This document shows, one piece after another, positions 55,824-62,856 of a stretch of 64,000 bases of DNA. Below the pieces are notes generated by a model. The model was not told the origin of the DNA. It saw only the letters and a list, made by a program, of their open reading frames with translations, and did no database searches. Every line of letters begins with the position of its first letter. Position 1 is the stretch's first letter. The position numbers were made by a program, and so were the translations under genes. Source of the stretch: Solicola gregarius (GTDB lineage: Bacteria; Actinomycetota; Actinomycetes; Propionibacteriales; Nocardioidaceae); NCBI RefSeq assembly GCF_025790165.1, contig NZ_CP094970.1, positions 4,712,001 to 4,776,000 of the forward strand, read 5' to 3'.

Positions 55824-57749
55824 GTGTCCGCGAGCAACGAGTCCCTTCAGGGTCGCTTGCTCGATGGGCGCTACCTGATCGGCGACCTCATCGCCCGAGG
55901 GGGCATGGCGAGCGTGTACCGGGCGACCGACACGCGGCTCGACCGGGTCGTCGCCGTCAAGGTGATGCACCCCGGGATGGGCGATGACGCGGCCTTCACC
56001 GAGCGGTTCGTACGCGAGGCGCGGTCGGCGGCGAAGCTGAACCACCCGAACGTCGTCGCCGTCTTCGACCAGGGCGACGACAACGGCACGCTCTACCTCG
56101 TGATGGAGCTCGTCGAGGGTCGTACGCTGCGCGACCTGCTGCGAGAGGAGGCGCCCCTCTCGCCGCGCCGCGCGCTCGCCGTACTCGAGCAGATGCTGCT
56201 CGCGCTGTCGGCCGCCCACGAGGCGCACATCGTCCACCGTGACGTGAAGCCCGAGAACGTCCTGCTTGCCCCCGACGGCCGGCTCAAGGTCGCCGACTTC
56301 GGGCTCGCGAGGGCCGTCTCGTCCGTCACGGGAGGCGCCGCGAACCCGACCACCGGGGTGCTGATCGGCACCGTCTCCTACCTCGCGCCGGAGCTCGTTC
56401 TCAAACAGGGCTCCGACGCCCGCACGGACGTGTACGCGTGCGGTGCCGTGCTGTACGAGATGCTCACCGGCTTCAAGCCCCACAGCGGAGACACGCCGAT
56501 CCAGGTCGCGTACCGCCATGTGCACGAGGACGTCCCGCCGCCGTCGGCGCGGATCCAGGGCATCCCGCCGTACATCGACGCGCTCGTCGCCCGCGCGACG
56601 GCGCGCGACCGCGACCGCCGCTCGGCAGATGCGCGGGTCCTGTTGCGGCAGGTCCGCCAGGTACGCCATGCGCTCGACCGCGGACTCCCCAACGACCCCG
56701 AGCTCGTCGCCGACCTCCTTCCGACCGTCGACCGCGGCACTGCGCAACCGCCCGCGCCGGCTCCGACGGTCGCGCAACAGGCCGAGCCCACGCTCGTCGT
56801 CGGCTCCCAGGGCCCGCCGCCGACGGCTTCGCCGCAACCGCCCGCCCCCGAGCCGGCGCCGCGAAAACGCCGACGGGGCCTGATCTGGCTGCTCATCATC
56901 GTCATCCTCGCGGTCCTCGCGGCCATCGGCGGCTTCTACTTCGGTGTCATGCGCTACAGCACCACGCCCGACCTGACCGGCGAGACCGAGAAGACCGCAC
57001 GCCAGATCGTCGAGAGCCGCGGCCTCGACCTGACCGTGGCGCATGAGAAGTACAGCGAGACCGTGCCGGAGGGCACGGTGATGGATACCGAACCCGAGGC
57101 CGGTGACAACATCATCGACGGCGGCACCGTCGACGTCACACTGTCGATGGGCAAGGAGCGGTACGCGGTGCCGAAGCTCGCCGGCAAGAGCGAGGACGCC
57201 GCTCGCGACGCACTCGCGGAGGCACATCTCACCGCCGGAGAGCCGATCCCGCAGTACAGCGCGCGGGTCGACAGCGGCGATGTGATCCGCGGAAGCATCA
57301 AGCCCGGCAAGTTGGTCAAGCCCGACACAACCGTCGATCTGATCGTCTCGAAGGGACGCCGTCCGATCGACGTCGCGTCGCAGGTGGGCAAGCCCGTTGC
57401 CGAGGCGCGCGCCGCGCTCACCCAGGCGGGCTTCCGGATCGACATCGAACGCACCCGCGACCGCGACGTGCCCCGCGGGTACGTCATCACGCAGAGCCCG
57501 AACAACGGTTCGGCGTACCGCGGTGACACGATCCGCCTGGTCGTGTCGCGCGGGCCGGCTCGCGTCGAGGTGCCCGACGTACGCTTCATGCGCGTCGACG
57601 ACGCCACCGACGAGCTCGAGTCGCACGGCTTCAAGGTCGAGGTCGAAGAGGACGACATCAGCGTCGGGGCCGGCATCGTACGCGACCAGGACCCGCCCGG
57701 CGGCGAGCGTGCACGCCGCGGCTCGACCGTGACTCTGTACGTGGTCTGA
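55824..57749 (+). CDS. Ser/Thr protein kinase with four PASTA domains (PknL-like by context)
   Basis: 641 aa. Kinase domain of about 17-275: RGGMASVY glycine loop, K46 in VAVKVM, HRDVKPENVLL catalytic loop, ADFGLARAVS and GTVSYLAPE. A Pro-rich juxtamembrane segment (about 300-350), one helix (about 352-375) and four PASTA repeats follow to the C-terminus. PASTA domains bind muropeptides or lipid II, so wall state is probably sensed. GTG at 55824 has AAGGAGAA upstream. Next to the Rv2175c-like gene, as pknL is, although mycobacterial PknL has no PASTA repeats. Confidence 0.93.
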   Translation: MSASNESLQGRLLDGRYLIGDLIARGGMASVYRATDTRLDRVVAVKVMHPGMGDDAAFTERFVREARSAAKLNHPNVVAVFDQGDDNGTLYLVMELVEGRTLRDLLREEAPLSPRRALAVLEQMLLALSAAHEAHIVHRDVKPENVLLAPDGRLKVADFGLARAVSSVTGGAANPTTGVLIGTVSYLAPELVLKQGSDARTDVYACGAVLYEMLTGFKPHSGDTPIQVAYRHVHEDVPPPSARIQGIPPYIDALVARATARDRDRRSADARVLLRQVRQVRHALDRGLPNDPELVADLLPTVDRGTAQPPAPAPTVAQQAEPTLVVGSQGPPPTASPQPPAPEPAPRKRRRGLIWLLIIVILAVLAAIGGFYFGVMRYSTTPDLTGETEKTARQIVESRGLDLTVAHEKYSETVPEGTVMDTEPEAGDNIIDGGTVDVTLSMGKERYAVPKLAGKSEDAARDALAEAHLTAGEPIPQYSARVDSGDVIRGSIKPGKLVKPDTTVDLIVSKGRRPIDVASQVGKPVAEARAALTQAGFRIDIERTRDRDVPRGYVITQSPNNGSAYRGDTIRLVVSRGPARVEVPDVRFMRVDDATDELESHGFKVEVEEDDISVGAGIVRDQDPPGGERARRGSTVTLYVV

Positions 57750-57756
57750 GACGCGC

Positions 57757-58638
57757 ATGCGCACGACCCGCTGGGCGACCCTTGCCCTGCTCCTCGTCAC
57801 GGCAACGTGGGGCTCGACCTTCATCCTGATCAAGGATCTGCTCGACCGGGTGCCGACGCTCGACTTCCTCGCGGTTCGCTTCGCGATCGCCGCCGCGGCG
57901 ATGTTCGTGGTCGCGCCACGCGCCGTCGCGCGGCTGTCACCGCAGACGCGACGCCGCGGCCTCGCCGTTGGTCTGATCTACGGTCTTGCGCAGATCCTGC
58001 AGACCGAAGGGCTCGCGTACACCGATGCGAGCATCTCGGGATTTGTCACCGGTATGTACGTCGTCCTGACCCCGCTGATCGCGGCGCTGGTGCTGCGCAA
58101 CCGCATCGGGAAGCTGACCTGGTGTGCGGTCGCGATGGCGACGGTGGGGCTCGGGTTCCTGTCGCTGAGCGGCCTGTCGGTCGGCTTCGGTGAGGCCATC
58201 ACCTTCGGGTCCGCGATCCTGTACGCCACCCACATCGTCGCGCTCAGCGCCTGGTCGACCGCGCGCGACGCGTACGGTCTCGCGGTGGTCCAGATGGCGG
58301 TCATCGGTGCGATGTGCCTCGCGGTCACCGGCTGGAACGGTGTCGTCCTCCCCGACAACGGCCGCGACTGGGTATCGGTCGTCTACATGGCCGTCGTCGC
58401 CGGTGCGATCGCGATGCTCGCGCAGACCTGGGCACAGGCCCATCTGCCCGCTACGCGGGCGGCGATCATCATGACGATGGAACCGGTGTTCGCCGCGACG
58501 TTCGCGATCGCGCTCGGCGACGAGACCCTGACACCGCGGGTTGCGGTCGGCGGGACGTTCGTCGTCGTGGCCATGCTCGCCGCCGAGCTGGCACCCCGCC
58601 GCAGGATCGAGGCCGAGGTGCCGCACCTCGGCCAGTAG
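57757..58638 (+). CDS. EamA/DMT family transporter
   Basis: 293 aa with ten predicted helices in two EamA halves. Typical blocks are TATWGSTFILIKDLL in helix 1, RFAIAAAAMFV in helix 2, and ATRAAIIMTMEPVFAA with LGDETLTPR in the second half. An exporter of metabolites, with the substrate unknown. Starts 7 nt after the kinase stop, so probably co-transcribed. Its TAG directly abuts the stop of the convergent desaturase gene. Confidence 0.9.
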   Translation: MRTTRWATLALLLVTATWGSTFILIKDLLDRVPTLDFLAVRFAIAAAAMFVVAPRAVARLSPQTRRRGLAVGLIYGLAQILQTEGLAYTDASISGFVTGMYVVLTPLIAALVLRNRIGKLTWCAVAMATVGLGFLSLSGLSVGFGEAITFGSAILYATHIVALSAWSTARDAYGLAVVQMAVIGAMCLAVTGWNGVVLPDNGRDWVSVVYMAVVAGAIAMLAQTWAQAHLPATRAAIIMTMEPVFAATFAIALGDETLTPRVAVGGTFVVVAMLAAELAPRRRIEAEVPHLGQ

Positions 58639-59649
58639 TCACCCGCGCAGGGGCGCCCCGACCGAGTGCATGTGCCGCAGCGCGATCGCGTACGACTCGA
58701 ACAGGCCGGCCTCGGCGTACTCCACTCCGCGCTCCTCGCAGTACGCGCGCACGATCGGTTGCGCCTTGCGGAGGTTGGGCATCGGCATGTTCGGGAACAG
58801 GTGGTGCTCGATCTGGTAGTTCAGCCCGCCGAGCGCATGGTCGGTGACGACGTTGCCTCGTACGTTGCGCGACGTGAGCACCTGCTTGCGCAGGAAGTCG
58901 AGACGCTCACCCTCCTTGAGCGTCGGCATGCCCTTGTGGTTCGGGGCGAAGCTGCAGCCGAGGTAGAGGCCGAACACCGCCTGGTTGAGCAGGATCCACA
59001 CGATCGCCTTACCAGGCGACAGGAACGTGAAGACGACGCTGAGGTACGCGACGAAGTGCACGGCGAGCAGCGCCGCTTCCAGCCTGCGTCGCTTGAAGTC
59101 GGGGCGGAAAAGCGCTCTGACGCTCGAGATATGCAGGTTGAAGCCCTCGAGCGTCAACAGCGGGAAGAACAGCCACGCCTCGTACTTGCTGACGAACCGC
59201 GCGAGCCCGCTGGTGCCGCTCGCCTGTTCCGGTGACCAGGTGAGGAGGTCGGGTGCCACGTCCGGATCGAGCTCCTCGTGGTTCGGGTTCGCATGGTGGC
59301 GCGTGTGCTTGTCCATCCACCAGCCGTAGCCCATGCCGATCCCGAGGTTGCCGACGATACGGCCGGCGATCTCGCTCGGTCGGCGCGTACGAAAGACCTG
59401 CATATGCGCCAGATCGTGTGCGACGAGTGCGAGCTGGGCGAACCCGACCGCGATGAACACCGCGGTGAGCAGCTGCCACCACGAGTTGCCGAGCGTGAAG
59501 AACGCGGTCCACCCGACGGTGAACGCGATCACGATGGCCGAGATGCGCAGCACGTAGTACGTCGGGCGCCGCTCGAGTAGCCCGGCGTCATCGATGCGAT
59601 CGCGGAGATCGGCGAAGTCGCTGCGAGTGCGGGAGGAGTCGATCGTCAT
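58639..59649 (-). CDS. Membrane fatty-acid desaturase
   Basis: 336 aa. Three histidine boxes of the acyl-lipid desaturases: HDLAH, HTRHHANPNH and QIEHHLFPNMP. Hydrophobic segments flank them. Introduces a cis double bond into acyl chains using a di-iron centre. The N-terminal 62 nt overlap the 3' end of the threonine aldolase gene. No clear ribosome site, so the start may be further downstream, though the helical N-terminus (FADLRDRIDDAGLLERRP) fits the family. Confidence 0.93.
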   Translation of the reverse strand: MTIDSSRTRSDFADLRDRIDDAGLLERRPTYYVLRISAIVIAFTVGWTAFFTLGNSWWQLLTAVFIAVGFAQLALVAHDLAHMQVFRTRRPSEIAGRIVGNLGIGMGYGWWMDKHTRHHANPNHEELDPDVAPDLLTWSPEQASGTSGLARFVSKYEAWLFFPLLTLEGFNLHISSVRALFRPDFKRRRLEAALLAVHFVAYLSVVFTFLSPGKAIVWILLNQAVFGLYLGCSFAPNHKGMPTLKEGERLDFLRKQVLTSRNVRGNVVTDHALGGLNYQIEHHLFPNMPMPNLRKAQPIVRAYCEERGVEYAEAGLFESYAIALRHMHSVGAPLRG

Positions 59650-60718
59650 ACATCGAGTCTTCGCTCTCGTCGGCCGGTTTCCGATAGGGCGGGGTCTCCG
59701 ATCGAGGTGGGGTTAGCCCCCCTTGTTTCAGGGCCCGGGCCAGTACGTTCGCGGCGCGCTCGGCGTCGGCGCGGGACACGTCAAGATGGGTCAGCAGGCG
59801 TACGGTGCGCGGGTCGATCGCGCCGATCAGCACGCCCTCGGCACGCGCGGCTTCCACCACTGCGCGCGCATCGGCACCCGGTACGACGACGATGTTCGAC
59901 TCGACCGATGCCGGGTCGATGCCGCAGGCCTCCGCGACCAGCTGCGCATGCGCGTGGTCGTCGGCGAGCCGGTCGATGTGGTGGTCGAGGGCATGGTGCC
60001 CGGCGGCCGCGAGCACGCCGGCCTGGCGCCACGCGGCGCCGAGGCGACGGCGCCACTCGCGCGCCTCGGCGATGTGCTCGCGGGAGCCGATGACGAGCGA
60101 GCCGACCGGCGCACCGAGGCCCTTCGAGAGACAGACCGCCAGCACATCGGCGACGCCCCCGTACTCGGTGAGCGGGACCCCGGTCGCGACATGTGCGTTC
60201 CAGATCCGCGCACCGTCGAGGTGCACGGAGAGGTTTTGCGCATCCGCGCGTTCGCGTACCGCTCGGAGGGAGTCGATGGAGTGCACGAGGCCCCCGCCGA
60301 AGTTGTGCGTGTTCTCGACGGAGATCGTCGCGGTGCTCACGAAGTACGACGACGCGGGCGCCACCAGCGCGTCGATCTCATCGACTGCGGCGAGCCCGCG
60401 AGAATGCGTCCAGGTACGCGTCGTCACCCCTCCGATCGCGGCATGGGCACCCGACTCCGCTCGTACGATGTGCGCCCGCGAGTCGCAGAGCACCTCGGCT
60501 CCGACCGGTGTCACCGCGCGCACTGCGAGGAGATTGGCGAGACTGCCCGAGACGCAGTACAGCGCCGCCTCGTGGCCGAACATCTGGGCGACGCGCTCCT
60601 CGAGGGCGTTCACCGACGGATCCTCGCCGTACACGTCGTCACCGACGTCGGCGTTCGCGATCGCGCGCCGCATCGCGTCGGTCGGTGTGGTCACGGTGTC
60701 ACTACGCAGATCGATCAC
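59588..60718 (-). CDS. ltaE: Low-specificity L-threonine aldolase
   Basis: 376-aa fold-type I PLP enzyme splitting threonine or allo-threonine to glycine and acetaldehyde. IDLRSDTVTTPTDAMR at the start, VHLDGARIWNA, and the PLP lysine in VCLSKGLGAPVGS. The normal domain ends around residue 340; the last 35 residues or so are a non-conserved extension overlapping the desaturase start. TACGGT (60725-60730) is 6 nt before the GTG, indicating a leaderless start. Confidence 0.93.
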   Translation of the reverse strand: MIDLRSDTVTTPTDAMRRAIANADVGDDVYGEDPSVNALEERVAQMFGHEAALYCVSGSLANLLAVRAVTPVGAEVLCDSRAHIVRAESGAHAAIGGVTTRTWTHSRGLAAVDEIDALVAPASSYFVSTATISVENTHNFGGGLVHSIDSLRAVRERADAQNLSVHLDGARIWNAHVATGVPLTEYGGVADVLAVCLSKGLGAPVGSLVIGSREHIAEAREWRRRLGAAWRQAGVLAAAGHHALDHHIDRLADDHAHAQLVAEACGIDPASVESNIVVVPGADARAVVEAARAEGVLIGAIDPRTVRLLTHLDVSRADAERAANVLARALKQGGLTPPRSETPPYRKPADESEDSMYDDRLLPHSQRLRRSPRSHR

Positions 60719-60784
60719 GTTCGCACCGTACCCAGGCCCCGTGATCTGCGTGCAACGGAGGCCTCTTCGCGCGAGAATGGGACG

Positions 60785-61240
60785 ATGACCGGCGCCGAGC
60801 TGCCGCCATTCCCACGTCCGGGTGCGCTGCCGTACCTGACGGTGGCAGATGCACGCGACGCCATTGCGTGGTACGCCGAGGTCTTCGACGCGGAGCTACA
60901 CGGCGAGCCGTACGTCATGCCCGACGACCGGATCGGCCATGCGGAGCTGTCGATCGGCGCGGGCACGATCTACCTGGCCGACGAGTTCCCGGACCATGGC
61001 GTCGTCGCCTCCGACCCCGATCGGGTGTCGGTCAGCCTGATGATTCCGGTCGCCGACACCGACGCCACGTTGGAGCGTGCCCGGGCGCGCGGCGCGACTC
61101 GGATCAGGGAGCCGTACGAGGAGTACGGCGGCCGCAACGCCTGTTTCGTGGACCCGTTCGGGCACCGCTGGATGTTGTACGGAGCGGCGAGGAGAGAGCG
61201 AGGAACGAGCGGCTCGACTAGCGCGACCGATGATCAATGA
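60785..61240 (+). CDS. VOC family protein (glyoxalase/bleomycin-resistance fold)
   Basis: 151 aa. Two beta-alpha-beta-beta-beta modules: LPYLTVADARDAIAWYAEVF and a C-terminal VDPFGHRWMLYG, the usual end of PhnB/YdcJ-type VOC proteins. Metal ligands are only partly present (HAELSIG, and the final Glu appears absent), so it may bind rather than convert a ligand. ATG at 60785 is 6 nt after GAGAAT. Confidence 0.85.
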   Translation: MTGAELPPFPRPGALPYLTVADARDAIAWYAEVFDAELHGEPYVMPDDRIGHAELSIGAGTIYLADEFPDHGVVASDPDRVSVSLMIPVADTDATLERARARGATRIREPYEEYGGRNACFVDPFGHRWMLYGAARRERGTSGSTSATDDQ

Positions 61241-61271
61241 GGGCGACGCCACGGCCTCGTGACCGCGCGGC

Positions 61272-62120
61272 TCACAGCCGGGTCACCTCGAACGTCACGG
61301 TCGGGTCGGTGATCTGCGCCTGAGCGGCGATCAGCTCCATCTCCGTGGACCCGGTCTTCGCCGTGACCTCGAGGATCGCGTACACGGCGGCGGCGGTCCG
61401 GCCGAGCGCGGTCGCGACATCGTGTCGCAGCAGGTTGGCGAGGAATACGGCGGCGGTCGCGTCTCCCGAGCCGCTGACGGTTGCGAGGTCGAGCTTGGGC
61501 GTACGTACGAGATGCGCGCCCGCGTCGGAGACGGCGAGCATGCCCATCTGGTCGGGCGCGATGTCGGGCCCCTCGACGGACGTGACCAGCACTGTCTGCG
61601 GACCCCGCTCGCGTACGATCTGTGCGGCCGCGACGACGTCGTCGAGCGACTCGGCGGCGTGCTCGGCCAGGAACTCCAGCTCGAACTGGTTCGGTGTCGT
61701 CACGTCGGCGACGGGGAGGACCCGCTCGCGCATGAACTCGGGGATGCCCGCGCGTACGTAGAAGCCGCACCAGCGATCGCCCATGACGGGATCGGCACAG
61801 TAGATCGCGTTCGGGTTGGCGGCCTTGACCGCTTGCACGGTCTCGACCACCACGGCGCCGACGTCCTCGGCGCCCTGGTAGCCCGACAGCACTGCGTCGA
61901 GGTGCTCGAACACTCCGCGTTCGCGTACGCCGTCGACGATCGCGGCGACATCGGCCGCCGGCAGCACCGGACCCTTCCACGATCCGTAGCCCGTGTGGTT
62001 GGAGAACTCGACGGTGTTGACCGGCCACACCTCGATGCCCATGCGCTGCAGCGGGAACACGGCCGCACTGTTTCCGACATGGCCGTACGCGACGGCGGAC
62101 TGGATGGAGAGGATCTGCAC
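61272..62120 (-). CDS. pdxY: Pyridoxal kinase PdxY
   Basis: 282-aa ribokinase-fold enzyme phosphorylating pyridoxal. It begins QILSIQSAVAYGHVGNSAA, followed by EFSNHTGYGSWKG, ADPVMGDR and the anion-hole/catalytic block TVSGSGDATAAVFLANLL. GTG at 62120 is supported by TACATT exactly 6 nt upstream; a GTG two codons earlier or an ATG at 62144 would overlap the divergent gene's promoter or coding region. Confidence 0.93.
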   Translation of the reverse strand: MQILSIQSAVAYGHVGNSAAVFPLQRMGIEVWPVNTVEFSNHTGYGSWKGPVLPAADVAAIVDGVRERGVFEHLDAVLSGYQGAEDVGAVVVETVQAVKAANPNAIYCADPVMGDRWCGFYVRAGIPEFMRERVLPVADVTTPNQFELEFLAEHAAESLDDVVAAAQIVRERGPQTVLVTSVEGPDIAPDQMGMLAVSDAGAHLVRTPKLDLATVSGSGDATAAVFLANLLRHDVATALGRTAAAVYAILEVTAKTGSTEMELIAAQAQITDPTVTFEVTRL

Positions 62121-62126
62121 GGTCAC

Positions 62127-62136
62127 AATGTACGGT
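62127..62136. promoter_or_regulatory. Overlapping divergent -10 boxes of pdxY and the CMD-like gene
   Basis: The two start codons are 22 nt apart. TACATT (minus, 62127-62132) and TACGGT (plus, 62131-62136) share two base pairs and each lies 6 nt from its start codon. Two polymerases could not occupy both at once. Confidence 0.5.
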
Positions 62137-62142
62137 CGGCCC

Positions 62143-62676
62143 ATGACTGCGCCGCGCATCGCACCCGGTTCACGCCGCGAGATCGGTCTCGTCAACCACG
62201 CGATCTGCTGGGTGAGCGGGCGTGTGACCGGCACGAATCCCCCGAACCTGTTCACGACGCTCGGACGCAGTCGCGGGCTGTTTCGCGGCTGGATGTGGTA
62301 CTCGTCGAAGTTGATGCCGTTCGGCCGGCTGTCGCGGCGGGAGACCGAGCTGCTCATCCTGCGCATCGCCCATCTGCGCGAAAGCGAGTACGAGTTCACG
62401 CATCACGTACGGATCGGCCGGCGGGCGGGCGTACGCGCCGACGACGTCGAGCGGGTCAAGGCCGGACCCGACGCCGACGGATGGAGCGAGCGGGAGCGGG
62501 TGCTGGTGCGCGCGATCGACGAGCTCGACGCCGACCGCGACATCTCCGACGCGACGTGGGCGGCGATGTGCACGCAGCTGAGCGAGCAGGAGTGCATCGA
62601 GGTGGTGATGCTCAGTGGTCAGTACGAGTCGCTCGCGACGGCGATCGCGACGCTGCGCATCCAGACCGACCGCTGA
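62143..62676 (+). CDS. Carboxymuconolactone decarboxylase-like (AhpD-fold) protein
   Basis: 177 aa. Helical AhpD fold with LSRRETELLILRIAHL, ESEYEFTHHVRIGRRAGV and QECIEVVMLSGQYESLATAI. The CXXC motif of peroxidase-active AhpD is absent, so a decarboxylase-like or unknown activity is more likely. Leaderless start at 62143. Convergent with aroG across a repeat-rich gap. Confidence 0.87.
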   Translation: MTAPRIAPGSRREIGLVNHAICWVSGRVTGTNPPNLFTTLGRSRGLFRGWMWYSSKLMPFGRLSRRETELLILRIAHLRESEYEFTHHVRIGRRAGVRADDVERVKAGPDADGWSERERVLVRAIDELDADRDISDATWAAMCTQLSEQECIEVVMLSGQYESLATAIATLRIQTDR

Positions 62677-62690
62677 GCGTACTGCCTGCA

Positions 62691-62820
62691 GCGATACCAA
62701 GTTCACCAGGTACGGCTGCGGGTACCCCCGTGGCGATACCAAGTTCACCAGGTGTCGCCCACTTCACCAGGCATCGACGGCCGGTGAAGTGCGGCGATAC
62801 CTGGTGAACTTGGTATCGCC
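62691..62820. repeat. Intergenic repeat cluster, TACCTGGTGAACTTGGTA family, copy B
   Basis: Three copies of the unit: minus orientation at 62691-62719 (with the GCAGCCG flank also seen in copy A), and two forming a 22-bp perfect inverted repeat (62732-62753 with 62799-62820). Within the loop is a further stem CACTTCACC / GGTGAAGTG (62760-62768 with 62783-62791), around AGGCATCGACG, which is also in copy A. It lies between convergent genes. Confidence 0.85.
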
Positions 62821-62856
62821 GCAAGCCGCCCGGTACGCGCTGCCGCCGCCCGGACC

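Noticed and set aside
55278-57833. A very long open frame on the minus strand antisense to the PASTA kinase gene
   Set aside because: Only its last 128 codons (from GTG 55661) look like a protein family. The rest is the stop-poor mirror of a high-GC gene and is Arg/Val/Asp-rich noise.
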